Of a stretch of DNA of 50,201 bases, positions 36,920 through 45,893 are shown one piece after another. The stretch comes from Dehalococcoidia bacterium UBA2160 (GTDB taxonomy: Bacteria > Chloroflexota > Dehalococcoidia > Lucifugimonadales > UBA1123). The position numbers and the translations under genes were made by a program. The notes under the pieces are model-generated. The model had not been told where the DNA came from, made no database searches, and worked only from the letters and a program-made list of their open reading frames with translations. Every line of letters begins with the position of its first letter. Within the stretch, counting starts at the first letter, position 1. Location of the stretch: NCBI GenBank assembly GCA_002328865.1, contig DCWO01000082.1, positions 1,485 through 51,685 on the forward strand. Reading direction: 5' to 3'.

Positions 36920-37147
36920 TCAGCCCTCCGCGAACTCGATTATCGGATCGTCCTCGGAGACGTTCTGGCCGTCTTCCACCAATATACGAGCTATCGTGCC
37001 GTCTTGATCGGCGAATATCTCGTTCTCCATTTTCATCGACTCGATGACCAGCAGCAGGTCCCCTTCACTGACGGCCTCACCGTCCTTCACGGGCACTTCG
37101 ATTACCTTGCCGGTCATGGGCGAATTGATTACTTTGTTTGCCGCCAC
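36920..37147 (-). CDS. Small stand-alone biotin carrier domain protein
   Basis: A 75-residue protein that is entirely a biotinyl domain. It has NSPMTGKVIEVPVKDGEAV, the biotinylation motif ESMKMEN with Lys39, and the mirrored half GTIARILVEDGQNVSEDDPI. The start is GTG 37147. The Met on each side of the Lys marks biotin rather than lipoyl attachment. No matching biotin carboxylase or carboxyltransferase lies beside it; the carboxylase at 18776 has its own carrier. It sits 90 bp after a CoA-transferase on the same strand and about 335 bp before the dehydrogenase operon. Confidence 0.9.
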   Translation of the reverse strand: MAANKVINSPMTGKVIEVPVKDGEAVSEGDLLLVIESMKMENEIFADQDGTIARILVEDGQNVSEDDPIIEFAEG

Positions 37148-37236
37148 GTTCTCACCATATCCTTCTATTGCAAGTTTCAGACGAGTTTACCCCAATTATC
37201 CGAATTAGCCCAGCAGATGCACGGTCGTCGCGTCGT

Positions 37237-38442
37237 TCATTCGGGGTCGTCGAGTTCATCGGTCAGGATTCCGACGACGGCTTGTTCGACCCAGGACGCG
37301 ACGTCCGCATCGGGCGCCCCGAGCAACTCTTTTAGCAGGCCGGACGTGTGCTCACCCTGCAGGGCAGACCGCGTCCACTGGCTGGCTGGTGTGGACGACA
37401 TCCGAATTGCCTGCCCCGGGTACCGTTTCGGACCCACGTCCGGTTCGTCGATATCGACGAAGTAACCCCTCGCGGCCATGTGCGGGTCTTCGAGGAGCTG
37501 TTGGTTGTTCAGCACCGGTCCCGCAGCGATGCCTCGGCTCTGGAGCTCATGCGCGAGCTCCGCAGCGTCCTTGTTCGCAGTCCACTCACTGAAGTGCGCG
37601 TCGATCCGATCACGGAGCGCGACGCGTCCGGACTCATGGTCCAGCTCGGAGTCTCGTGCCCAGGCTGGTTCTCCCATCGCTTCTCGCAGCGATTGCCACC
37701 GAGCATTGGACGTAATGCAGATCGCGACCCACTGGTCGTCGCCCGCGGTTGGGTAGCAGCCGTACGGCGCATGATCCGGATGGTTGTTGCCGTGCCTTGC
37801 CGGCTGCTCCCCCGTCCGCGAGAAGGCGACGATCTGCTCGCCTATCTGGCAGACCGGTCCTTCCGAGAGAGCCAGGTCGATGAACTGCCCTCGGCCGGTG
37901 CGCTTTCGATGCCACAACGCCGTCATGATGGCGCCCGCGGAGTTCATGCCGGCCACCGGGTCCGGGTAAGCGATGGCCGAAGCCTGCGGCGGACCGCCCG
38001 GATATCCCATCAGGCTCGTGATCCCGGTCATCGTCTCGACCGACGGTCCGAACGCGGGATACTCGGCGTACTCGCCTTGGGTGCCGAACCCCGGCATCGA
38101 GCACATGATCAGGTCCGGCCTGACGCCCCTCAAGACATCGTACGTGAGACCGAAGTTGCGCATGACCCGAGGCCGGAAGTTCTCGACCACGACATCGCTA
38201 ACGCTGACCAGGTCGAGGAACAGTTGCTTTCCGGCTGGCTCGTCCAGTCGCAGCGACAGCCCTTGTTTGTTGCGGTTGAGCTTGTTGTTGATCCCGCCCT
38301 CTCGGCCGTCCGGCGCCCGCGGGTCGACGATCTTGACGACCTCAGCGCCGAAGTCTCCGAGCATACGAGTCGCGAGCGGTCCAGCCCAAACCCGGGTTAG
38401 GTCCAGCACGCGCACGCTTTTCAGTAGTCCGGTCGTCGGCAC
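37237..38442 (-). CDS. CaiB/BaiF family type III CoA-transferase
   Basis: A 401-residue enzyme starting at GTG 38442. Family features: LLKSVRVLDLTRVWAGPLAT, FGAEVVKIVDPR, KQGLSLRLDEPAGKQLFLDL, MCSMPGFGTQGEYAEYPAFG, and the ending LQGEHTSGLLKELLG. CoA moves through an aspartyl-CoA thioester. It is the last of three consecutive CoA-transferase genes on this strand (40933 to 37237) with short gaps, so they are likely one transcript, followed by the biotin carrier gene. Confidence 0.9.
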   Translation of the reverse strand: MPTTGLLKSVRVLDLTRVWAGPLATRMLGDFGAEVVKIVDPRAPDGREGGINNKLNRNKQGLSLRLDEPAGKQLFLDLVSVSDVVVENFRPRVMRNFGLTYDVLRGVRPDLIMCSMPGFGTQGEYAEYPAFGPSVETMTGITSLMGYPGGPPQASAIAYPDPVAGMNSAGAIMTALWHRKRTGRGQFIDLALSEGPVCQIGEQIVAFSRTGEQPARHGNNHPDHAPYGCYPTAGDDQWVAICITSNARWQSLREAMGEPAWARDSELDHESGRVALRDRIDAHFSEWTANKDAAELAHELQSRGIAAGPVLNNQQLLEDPHMAARGYFVDIDEPDVGPKRYPGQAIRMSSTPASQWTRSALQGEHTSGLLKELLGAPDADVASWVEQAVVGILTDELDDPE

Positions 38443-38521
38443 TTAGTCACACTTTCAGAAGCATTGGCGCTGTTAAGCCGCTCGGTTTCCCAAACATCTT
38501 GCGTCCCTTCCGGACACCGTC

Positions 38522-39700
38522 CTACGAGGCAAGCCGGCCGCGAAGTATCTCGTCGTTATGCTCGCCAAGCAACGGTGCCCGGCCAAACGAAGGCTGGGTG
38601 TGGCTCATCTGAAACGGGACGGTCGGCTGCGTGTATCCGCCCGCCACGGGGTGGTCGACCATGGACCACAGTCCCCTCGATCGGTACTGCGGATCGTCGA
38701 GAACCGCGCTGAGGTCCGAAACCCGAGCCGCGGGCACCGACCAGATTCCCGCGGCCATGTTGAAGACTTCCTCTTCGGTCTTGCCCCGGAGCCAGTCGGT
38801 CAGTATTGCATCGATCTCGTCGGCGTGGCTTCGGCGGCCCAAGAACGTGCCGTATGCCGGGTCCTCGAGCATGTCCGGCCGCCCGATCATGGCGCAAAGC
38901 ATCTCCCACTGCGGCTCAGTCGACACCGCGAACGACACGCGTCCGTCCTTGCACGGCAGCACCGTGATCGGATGTCTGGCATAAGCGCCCTGGCTCTCCC
39001 AGCGATTGCCGTGCCGCTTCCGAACGATGCCGCTGTACGTGTGCATGACGGTCGTGAACTGGGACATCGAAGCCAGCGACTCAACCGCCGAAACCTCGAC
39101 GTGCTGGCCCTCACCGGTTTCGTCCAACGACCACAGGGCCATCATGGCCCCGAAGTAGCCATGCAACCCCGCCACGTAGTCCGGTTGGAAGCCGGGAAGC
39201 ATCAGCGGCTCGCGATCCTCGTCGCCGGACAGGTACAGATAACCGCCGAGAGCCAGGTTCACGAGGGGCGTCGCGCTCCAATCGGCGTAGGGACCAAAGC
39301 TGCCGAAATCGGTGATCGAAACCAGGCTGAGACCCCTGTTCAGGTCGTGAAGCGCATCGAAGTCGAGGCCGAAGCGGGCCAGTTCGCCGGGAGGACCGTT
39401 CTCCAGCAACAGGTGGGCATCCTTCAGCAGACGCCGGACGACAGGACGCGCCTCGTCCGAACGCCAGTCCACCGTGACGCTCTTTTTACCCGCGTTCAGG
39501 TACAGATAGAGCGCGCTGGACTCGGGTTCGGGAACGTCCGGAAGGAACGGCGCCTCACGACGCGTGCGATCTCCGCCGGGAGGTCTTTCGATCTTGATGA
39601 CCTCCGCTCCCATCGCGGCCAGCATTCTGCCGCAAAACGGGCCGGACACACCCTCGGCGATCTCAACGACCTTGACGCCGCTGAGAGCGCCGTCACTCAT
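38522..39700 (-). CDS. CaiB/BaiF family type III CoA-transferase
   Basis: A 392-residue enzyme from ATG 39700. It has ALSGVKVVEIAEGVSGPFCG, MGAEVIKIERPPGGD, VSITDFGSFGPYADWSAT and the C-terminal RAPLLGEHNDEILRGRLA. It is the middle member of the three-gene CoA-transferase run, 42 bp downstream of the preceding one and 79 bp upstream of the next. The three paralogues are clearly divergent from each other, which suggests different acid substrates rather than a recent duplication. Confidence 0.9.
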   Translation of the reverse strand: MSDGALSGVKVVEIAEGVSGPFCGRMLAAMGAEVIKIERPPGGDRTRREAPFLPDVPEPESSALYLYLNAGKKSVTVDWRSDEARPVVRRLLKDAHLLLENGPPGELARFGLDFDALHDLNRGLSLVSITDFGSFGPYADWSATPLVNLALGGYLYLSGDEDREPLMLPGFQPDYVAGLHGYFGAMMALWSLDETGEGQHVEVSAVESLASMSQFTTVMHTYSGIVRKRHGNRWESQGAYARHPITVLPCKDGRVSFAVSTEPQWEMLCAMIGRPDMLEDPAYGTFLGRRSHADEIDAILTDWLRGKTEEEVFNMAAGIWSVPAARVSDLSAVLDDPQYRSRGLWSMVDHPVAGGYTQPTVPFQMSHTQPSFGRAPLLGEHNDEILRGRLAS

Positions 39701-39742
39701 ACCGGCGACTGCGAGGCTCCATTGTGCGATGGGCCGCGCGGA

Positions 39743-40933
39743 TCACTTTACGACGCCCGATTCGAACAACTCGGCGATCTCGTCTTCAGGGATGCCCAAT
39801 GCTTCGCCCAAAACCTCACGCGTGTGCTCTCCGAGCAACGGGGGAGGCGTGCTCGGCGCGGCTGGCGTACGGCTCAGATGCTGCAACGCGCTCCCTATGA
39901 CCTGGATCTTTCCGATGGTCGGATGGTCCATGTCCCACAGCGATTTCCGCGCTACAGCTTGCGGGTCCTCGAAGATGTCGGCCAAGGTGTTCACAGGCGT
40001 TACGGTGACGCCGATGCCGCCAATCACCTCGATCCAGTGATCGCGGGTTTTCGTGCGGAAGACGTCGGAATAGAGCTGAACCAACGCGTCTCGATTCTCG
40101 ACACGGCCGGCGTTGTCCGCGTAGCGAGGATCGTTCGGCAGCTCGGACAACTCCAGCGCGTCGCACACCCTTCGGAACTGGTTGTCGTTGCCCACGGCCA
40201 GCATGAAGTATCCGTCCGATGCCTCGAACGCCTGGTAGGGCGCGATCTGGGGATGCGCCGTGCCGATCCTGCCCGGCGCCACGTGAGTTGCGAGGTAGCT
40301 CTGGGCCAGGTTCGCCATCGCCGCTATCCCTGAATCGAACAACGACACGTCAACTCGCTGCCCCAGGCCGCTGCTGTGACGATCGTGCAGAGCGGTGAGG
40401 ATGCCGATCGTCGTGTTCAAGCCGGTCAGGATGTCGATCCAAGCGACGCCGACCTTGGTTGGCGGGCCGTCTGGCTCTCCGGAGACGCTCATGATCCCGG
40501 TCATCCCCTGGAGCGCGGCGTCGTAACCCGGCTCAGCCGCCCTGGGACCGGTCTGCCCGAAGCCGGTGACGGAGGCGTACACGAGCCTGGGATTGATCTC
40601 GGCCAACGCATCGTAATCGAGGCCGTATCGAGCGAGATCGCCGGACTTGAAGTTCTCGACCAGAACGTCCGCTTTCTGCGCCATCTGCCTGATAATCGCC
40701 TGGCCGCGCTCGTCGCGCAGGTTGACGATCAGGCTCTTTTTGCCGCGGTTGGCCGACAGGAAATAGGAACTCTCGGTCTCTTGGAAGGGAGGGCCCCACT
40801 TACGCGTGTCGTCGCCCCACGGCGACTCGATTTTCCAGACTGTCGCTCCCAAATCGGCAAGAATCTGCGTGGAGTACGGCCCCGCCAAAATGCGCGACAG
40901 GTCGAGGACGACGATATTGTCCAAAGCTCCCAT
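39743..40933 (-). CDS. CaiB/BaiF family type III CoA-transferase
   Basis: A 396-residue enzyme. ATG 40933 follows GAAGGTGA; an upstream in-frame ATG at 40951 overlaps that ribosome site and is less likely. Features: ALDNIVVLDLSRILAGPYST, LGATVWKIESPWGDDTRKWG, NRGKKSLIVNLRDERG, YASVTGFGQTGPRAAEPGYD, and LLGEHTREVLGEALG. This form, with WGDDTRKWGPPF, is close to formyl-CoA/succinyl-CoA-type transferases. It is the first gene of the run and has a plausible promoter at 40964-40992. Confidence 0.92.
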   Translation of the reverse strand: MGALDNIVVLDLSRILAGPYSTQILADLGATVWKIESPWGDDTRKWGPPFQETESSYFLSANRGKKSLIVNLRDERGQAIIRQMAQKADVLVENFKSGDLARYGLDYDALAEINPRLVYASVTGFGQTGPRAAEPGYDAALQGMTGIMSVSGEPDGPPTKVGVAWIDILTGLNTTIGILTALHDRHSSGLGQRVDVSLFDSGIAAMANLAQSYLATHVAPGRIGTAHPQIAPYQAFEASDGYFMLAVGNDNQFRRVCDALELSELPNDPRYADNAGRVENRDALVQLYSDVFRTKTRDHWIEVIGGIGVTVTPVNTLADIFEDPQAVARKSLWDMDHPTIGKIQVIGSALQHLSRTPAAPSTPPPLLGEHTREVLGEALGIPEDEIAELFESGVVK

Positions 40934-40963
40934 GCGATCACCTTCATTCAAAGATCCGTGCCA

Positions 40964-40992
40964 ATCTTAATTGTTCCGCATTCCAAGCACAA
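40964..40992 (-). promoter_or_regulatory. Promoter of the three-gene CoA-transferase run
   Basis: On the minus strand TTGTGC (40992-40987), 17-bp spacer, TAAGAT (40969-40964), about 31 bp before ATG 40933. Confidence 0.5.
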
Positions 40993-41167
40993 CACGGGGG
41001 AAGTGAGGGAAGGACTGGGAGCCATTCGGGCACACCCATCTGTGGCTTCGGTCTTCAGGTCGAGCTTGGTGTGTGGAGGACTTGGCCTCACTCCAGTCGG
41101 AGTCGGTGGGATGGTGGCGTCGATGGCACGAGCGTGCAGTTGCAACCCATTTGCGTCCAACCGCATA

Positions 41168-41186
41168 GGAGGGTTTCAAACCCTCC
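41168..41186. repeat. Perfect palindrome with 9-bp arms
   Basis: GGAGGGTTT (41168-41176) and AAACCCTCC (41178-41186) around one central base. The related GAAACCCGCCCC sequence at 43223-43234 suggests a dispersed extragenic palindrome family. An operator site is the alternative. Confidence 0.5.
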
Positions 41187-41429
41187 CGACGCCTGCCATC
41201 TGCTGCAAACCATAGACACTATGTCTGATAAGCGCGATGTCGCACGGAAATAGACGCGATAAAGGGCATAGTTAGTGCGCGGGTATGAACCGATAGATCC
41301 CAAAAGGACCCGGTGGTTTCGTAAGCACCACATTCTTAGTCCGCATCATTAGGCGACGCAATCGTTCGCAGATTCAGGGGTGATCGCAAGACGGGCGATC
41401 TCAAGGAGATCAGAAATGACCCAGCAGGT

Positions 41430-41642
41430 ATGATGGATTCTAACGAATCTTGGGAGGTCATAGTCGGCCAAACTATCGCAACTCTCGATGACTGCATTAC
41501 CAGTCCCGATCCCTTGAGCGCTTTTCTCAGACTTGAAGTCTGGAAGGAAATAGCCTCACTGGTCATCAACCCGGCGCTTGATTCATCGTCTGGGTGGAAG
41601 CCAATCGGCAACGCTGGAGCCGCCTCTGGTTGCACGGGCTGA
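41430..41642 (+). CDS. Possible small protein behind a five-codon mini frame
   Basis: A 70-codon frame (MMDSNESWEVIVGQ start) with no recognised family. Just before it, AAGGAGA (41403-41409) drives ATG 41415, a five-codon frame (M-T-Q-Q-V-stop) whose stop overlaps ATG 41430/41433. This could couple translation. The peptide has balanced, protein-like composition up to about residue 55. It may equally be the broken front of a lost gene. Confidence 0.25.
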   Translation: MMDSNESWEVIVGQTIATLDDCITSPDPLSAFLRLEVWKEIASLVINPALDSSSGWKPIGNAGAASGCTG

Positions 41643-41682
41643 TACCATAGCGTGGCGGCTCCAGCCGCCGAGCCAGCAGCCA

Positions 41683-42687
41683 CTAATAGCGTTCCTTAAC
41701 GTTCCTGTTGGGTAGCCCGTTGTCAATCACATACGAAGCGGCCGACAGGGTGTCTGAGGAAGTCCATCCGGCGACGCCCCAGACGATTCGGGACTTCCCT
41801 CCGTAGCTGTACGAATTGGCCCGTCGGATCACAGTAAAACCTTGGTCTGCTTCAGTTATGGCGTCTCCGAACACTTGTTTGTATATATCGTTAGCATATT
41901 GACCTCCGACCAATATCCACCGATCGTACTCTTCGAGTGCTGATCTTGAGCAGCTCTGGATCAGCGGCCAATTGCGAGCGTTGCTGATGTCGGCAGCGAA
42001 GCCCTCGTCGTCGCTTTGGCAGTACTGAACGATTGTCGGTGTTTTCGACACCGGCGGGGCCGTAGGTGCCGGCGCGGCGACAAGTACCGGTTCGGCAGTC
42101 GGCACCGGTTTGGCAGTCGGCGCTGGTTCTGTGGTGTGCACTGGTTGAGCAGTTGGCGCCGGTTCGGCGGTGGGCGCTGGCGACTGAGCGCTTACCGTGC
42201 CTTCGGTCACCGAAGCGGACCCTGGCTTGAGGTTCGCTTCGACAATCTCCTCATTCTCAACCAACACCGAATAGCTGAACCGGAGTACGAAGCTGCGCTC
42301 AAACCCCAAGAGTTTCAATTGGAGAGGGGACGTAAAGTTTACCTCCGCCCCAAGCCGACCGCGGGCTGCCTGCCGCACAGAGTCGACTTCCCACTGTAAT
42401 TGGCCGGAAGATGTGGACCGGATAGCCTGGGCTACAACCGAGTCTGCGACGGGAAGGGCACCCGTCATGTCGTCGGCTACGTCTTCGGAGAAATCGACCG
42501 ATCCAAACCTTGTCCAATCTTCAATCGCCAGCCGTACAATGATCATGGGGTCTGGTGTGGGGGTCACCACAGGTTGCGGCAAAGACTCAGAAAGTGGGGG
42601 TCCAGCCTCCTCGTCCTCTTCACCAGTGCAGGCAGCAGCCAAACCGAGAATGACGATTCCAAGGATTATTATCATTCGAATACCCAT
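41683..42687 (-). CDS. Surface lipoprotein with S-layer-like C-terminal domain
   Basis: A 334-residue protein; ATG 42687 follows AGGAGTGT. The N-terminus is a lipoprotein signal (IIILGIVILGLAAAC, lipid-anchored Cys20). A beta-rich domain covers about residues 40-160. A Pro/Thr/Ala linker made of PTAEP/PTAKP-like units spans about 165-215. The C-terminal 110 residues (RWILVGGQYANDIY, GFTVIRRANSYSYGG, VWGVAGWTSSDTLSAASYV) resemble the C-terminal domain of archaeal S-layer-like proteins (VGGP...N, AGWxxxDT...A). It should be displayed on the outer face of the cell membrane. Function beyond surface attachment is unknown; the S-layer resemblance is pattern-based. Confidence 0.8.
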   Translation of the reverse strand: MGIRMIIILGIVILGLAAACTGEEDEEAGPPLSESLPQPVVTPTPDPMIIVRLAIEDWTRFGSVDFSEDVADDMTGALPVADSVVAQAIRSTSSGQLQWEVDSVRQAARGRLGAEVNFTSPLQLKLLGFERSFVLRFSYSVLVENEEIVEANLKPGSASVTEGTVSAQSPAPTAEPAPTAQPVHTTEPAPTAKPVPTAEPVLVAAPAPTAPPVSKTPTIVQYCQSDDEGFAADISNARNWPLIQSCSRSALEEYDRWILVGGQYANDIYKQVFGDAITEADQGFTVIRRANSYSYGGKSRIVWGVAGWTSSDTLSAASYVIDNGLPNRNVKERY

Positions 42688-43386
42688 GGGACACTCCTGA
42701 AATATCACAGTTAATCCCCGGTATTATTGTGAACCCGCCGTCTTCGGATGGCAGTTGGTGTATTCGTTGTAGTCGTTCGTGTCAAACACGTTGGATGCTA
42801 ATTGAATTCAACCGTCAATGCTGTTGTGCCCCTATGCCGCCTTTGACTCGTCGCGACGAGCCGCCTAGATCGACGAATGAGGTGCAAATAGCGTCGAGAC
42901 GTCGGCGAACGCGCGATAACGGCGCCATGACATCCGTGCAAGAATCCACGAGACCCTGGCGGCCAAACGTCTGATCACTGAAGATGCCAGCTTGCGCTTT
43001 CGACCTACCACCTGAAATACTGGACACTCCTTCGCAAAATAGTCGTTCGCCGCTTGATGCCTCAGCGTCCTGTGTTTTGGCGGTGTAGTCATAAGAGAAG
43101 TGAAACATCGCCTGCAACGCGCTGAGCCTGAAGGATTGACATCACACGCTGGGCTGCAGGCAAGTCGATGTTCCGTATCGCGCATTGAAAACAGTGTCAC
43201 CTTCGGCGTCGAAAACGCCCATGAAACCCGCCCCTACGACCTGTCGTATTGCTGTCTCACGGTGAAATGGGTTTCGCGGTGGCCTCGGTCTTAAGGCCGC
43301 GCTAGGCTGGGTCGTAGAGAGCTTGGCCCCGATTCTATCGGGGCCAGAGCACAGGTTATTTGGTGGCGCCGATGTCCAGCCTGACG
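42688..43386. other. Long intergenic region with inverted repeats
   Basis: About 700 bp without a supported gene. A short open stretch near 42915-42990 (+, reading HDIRARIHETLAAKRLITED) could be a gene remnant but has a stop just before it. The nested inverted repeats GAAACCC/GGGTTTC (43223-43229, 43269-43275) and TACGAC/GTCGTA (43235-43248), and a hairpin at 43325-43345, are visible. Confidence 0.45.
43325..43345. terminator. Perfect hairpin downstream of the pdhC-like gene
   Basis: GGCCCCGAT and ATCGGGGCC around a 3-nt loop. It lies 40 bp after the E2 stop on the minus strand. No U-run follows, so termination is likely but not canonical. Confidence 0.45.
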
Positions 43387-44760
43387 CTACACCAGCATCC
43401 CGAGCGGGCTCTCCAGCAGGCGTTTCACCTCGTTGACGAACTGCGCGCCCTCGGCCCCGTCCACGATGCGGTGATCTCCGGAGAGAGTCACCGTCATGAT
43501 CTCGGAGACGACTACCTGGTCGTCGCGCACCACGGGCTGCTTGCGGACTGCTCCGACCGCCAAGACGGCGCTCTGGGGCGGCTGGATGATGGCCACGAAG
43601 TTGGATATGCCGAACATACCCAGGTTGCTGACGGCAAAGGTTCCGCCAGCGTATTCCTGGGGCCGCAGTGTCCCGTTGGCGGCACGCTCCGCCAGGTCTC
43701 GGCTGGCTTGGGCGAGCTCTTTGAGCGACTTTTCGCCGCAGTCCAGCATCGCCGGGACTATCAAGCCTTCCTCGATTGCGATCGCAACGCCGACGTTGAT
43801 GGCGTCGTTTTCCTGGATGCCTTCTTCGTGGTAGTAGGAGTTGAACTTCGGGTACACCTTCAACGAGTGTACGCATGCTCGGATGATCAGGTCGTTAACG
43901 GTGACCCGAACGCCCTCGTCGGCCAAGGTCTGGTTGATCTGCTGCCGCAACGCCATGGCCTGGCTCATGTCGATGTCGGTCGTAACGTAGAAGTGAGGTT
44001 TCTCGCTCTTGCTCCGGATGGTTACGCGTGCGATCTGCTGTCTCATTCGCGAGAGAGGAACTAGATCGCCGGAAGGTTCGGATTCGGCCGCCACTTCCGG
44101 CGCGATGACTGGCGGCGGCGTAGGCGGCATCGAGGGCGCAGGAGGCGGCTCTGGCGGGGCCGACATAGGCGGAACTCCGGCCTCGACCTCCGGTTCCGGG
44201 GCCGCCAACACGTCCTCTTTGACGATGCGACCGCCTGGACCTGTGCCGTCAACCGTCGCGAGATCGATTCCGCGCTCCTCGGCGATCTTGCGCGCTGCCG
44301 GGGTGGCGAATGTCCGCCTGTCGTCCGGTGAAGGAACGACCTCTTGGCCGCCGTTGGCCGGGGGCGCGTGTGCAGGGGCCTCCAACGGGATCGCGGCACT
44401 CTCCGGCTCGGCCTCGGCCACGGGTTCGGCCTCGGTCTCGGCCCCCATCTCGGCAGGACCGTCCACCGCTTCGTCGGCGGGCGCCGGTTCGTCGCTTGGA
44501 ATGGGATCGGCGGGGGCTTCGTCTTCCGCGCCGACGACGGCTATCACCTGTCCCACGGGCACCACAGTGCCCTCTGGCGCAACGATCCTGTGCAGGATGC
44601 CGGCGGCGTAGGATTCGAATTCTACGACGGCTTTATCCGTCTCGATCTCCGCGATCGGCTCTCCCAACTCTACACTGGCGCCCTCGTCCTTGAGCCATCG
44701 GACGACGGTGCCTTCTTGCATGTCGTAACCCATCTGGGGCATGGTGAGGTCAGTGGCCAT
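43387..44760 (-). CDS. pdhC: Dihydrolipoamide acetyltransferase, PDH E2
   Basis: A 457-residue E2. Lipoyl domain at residues 1-80 with Lys43 in IETDKAVVEF. A long acidic Ala/Pro/Glu linker (about 85-135) and a binding domain (TFATPAARKIAEERGIDL, GTGPGGRIVKEDV) follow. A second Pro-rich linker precedes the catalytic domain, which ends with the classical DHRIVDGAEGAQFVNEV. GGGGG lies before ATG 44760. It follows PdhB-like and PdhA-like genes on the same strand, so it is the acetyl-transferring core of a pyruvate dehydrogenase complex. The first E2 (33308) is more divergent. Confidence 0.93.
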   Translation of the reverse strand: MATDLTMPQMGYDMQEGTVVRWLKDEGASVELGEPIAEIETDKAVVEFESYAAGILHRIVAPEGTVVPVGQVIAVVGAEDEAPADPIPSDEPAPADEAVDGPAEMGAETEAEPVAEAEPESAAIPLEAPAHAPPANGGQEVVPSPDDRRTFATPAARKIAEERGIDLATVDGTGPGGRIVKEDVLAAPEPEVEAGVPPMSAPPEPPPAPSMPPTPPPVIAPEVAAESEPSGDLVPLSRMRQQIARVTIRSKSEKPHFYVTTDIDMSQAMALRQQINQTLADEGVRVTVNDLIIRACVHSLKVYPKFNSYYHEEGIQENDAINVGVAIAIEEGLIVPAMLDCGEKSLKELAQASRDLAERAANGTLRPQEYAGGTFAVSNLGMFGISNFVAIIQPPQSAVLAVGAVRKQPVVRDDQVVVSEIMTVTLSGDHRIVDGAEGAQFVNEVKRLLESPLGMLV

Positions 44761-44900
44761 TGGAAACCCCCATATTTGCCTAAGAGAACCGATAATTGAT
44801 TGTCGAGATGTGGTTCGACAGGCTCACCGCGAACGAAAGAACGTTCGCCCTGATCCCGTCGAAGAGTGCGCCGCCTACTGCCTGGTCTTGTCCGAGGCGT

Positions 44901-45878
44901 TTACAGGCCCAGTTGCTTTTCGATCGATTGCAGAACCCGCTCGGCGTTGGGTATCGTTGCCGCCTCGAGTGTTCCGTTGTAGGGCGTCGGGACATCGGCG
45001 CCGCCGACCCGGACAACCGGTCCGTCCAGGTAGTCGAAAGCCTGCTCTTGGATCGAGCTGGCGATCTCTCCGGCGAACCCGCCCGTCTTCCAGGTCTCCT
45101 CGACGACGACGGCCCGGCTTGTCTTCCTGACCGATTCGACGACCGTGTCCATGTCCAGCGGCCGGAGCGTGCGCAGGTCGATCACCTCGGCCTCTTTGCC
45201 GCGTTCAGCTAACAAGTCGGCGGCTTGCGTGGCTATGTGCGCCATGCGTCCGTACGCGACCAGGGTGATGTCCTGCCCGAACCGCGTCACGTTTGCCTTG
45301 CCGAATGGCACGTCGTAATACTCCGTCGGAACATCGCCCCTGGAACCGTAGAGCAGCGCGTGCTCCGCGAAGATGATCGGGTTCACGTCTTTACGGGCCG
45401 TCCTTAGCAGGCCCAGCGCATCGTAGGGCGTCGACGGAACCGCGACTTTGAGTCCCGGCACGGAAGCGTACCACCCCTCGAAGCTCTGGGAGTGAGTCGC
45501 CGCGAGCTGGGCGCCGCCGCCGGTTACCGTTCGGATGATCATCGGCACCTTGAACTGGCCGTTGGACATGTACGGCAGCTTGGCGGCATGGTTGATGATC
45601 TGGTCCATGGCCAGCAGCGAGAAATTTATGGTCATGATCTCGACGATCGGCTTCAGACCGGCGAGGGCCGCCCCGACCGCCGCTCCGACGAAACCCGATT
45701 CCGAGATGGGCGTGTCGCGGACGCGCCTCGGGCCGTACTTCTCGAGGAACCCTCGGGTGACTGCGTAGGCGCCGTCGTAAGCGCCTATGTCTTCGCCCAT
45801 GAGGAGTACGTTGTCGTCCTCTTCGATCGCCTCACGCAAACCCTGCGCGATGGCTTCCCTGAATATCATGTCTGCCAA
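44901..45878 (-). CDS. pdhB: Pyruvate dehydrogenase E1 beta
   Basis: A 325-residue transketolase-like subunit. Signatures: NVLLMGEDIGAYDGAYAVTRG, GPRRVRDTPISESGFVGAAV, THSQSFEGWYASVPGLKVAV, EVIDLRTLRPLDMDTVV and DGPVVRVGGADVPTPYNGTL. The start TTG 45878 has GGGAG upstream (ATG 45869 is an alternative). It begins 15 bp after E1alpha and 140 bp before the E2 gene. Pattern and gene order match PdhB of Gram-positive and cyanobacterial type complexes. Confidence 0.93.
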   Translation of the reverse strand: MADMIFREAIAQGLREAIEEDDNVLLMGEDIGAYDGAYAVTRGFLEKYGPRRVRDTPISESGFVGAAVGAALAGLKPIVEIMTINFSLLAMDQIINHAAKLPYMSNGQFKVPMIIRTVTGGGAQLAATHSQSFEGWYASVPGLKVAVPSTPYDALGLLRTARKDVNPIIFAEHALLYGSRGDVPTEYYDVPFGKANVTRFGQDITLVAYGRMAHIATQAADLLAERGKEAEVIDLRTLRPLDMDTVVESVRKTSRAVVVEETWKTGGFAGEIASSIQEQAFDYLDGPVVRVGGADVPTPYNGTLEAATIPNAERVLQSIEKQLGL

Positions 45879-45893
45879 CGGAACGCTCCCGCG

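Larger units (their letters stand above)
40993..41682. other. Long intergenic region
   Basis: About 690 bp. It holds a perfect 9-bp-arm palindrome (41168-41186), one weak small-gene candidate (41415-41642) and a 7-bp-stem hairpin (41655-41670) beyond the lipoprotein stop. Nothing else is recognised, and the base composition is visibly lower in GC than the flanking genes. Confidence 0.5.

Noticed and set aside
38558..40333. Long + strand open frame of 591 codons
   Set aside because: It lies antisense to two clear CoA-transferase genes with conserved motifs; the opposite frame stays open because of high GC.
41655..41670. GGCGGCT/AGCCGCC hairpin as lipoprotein terminator
   Set aside because: There is no U-run on the minus strand; mentioned only as part of the intergenic region.
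42915..42990. Possible recombinase or transposase remnant
   Set aside because: Only about 25 residues are open, a stop lies just upstream, and no family motif is visible.
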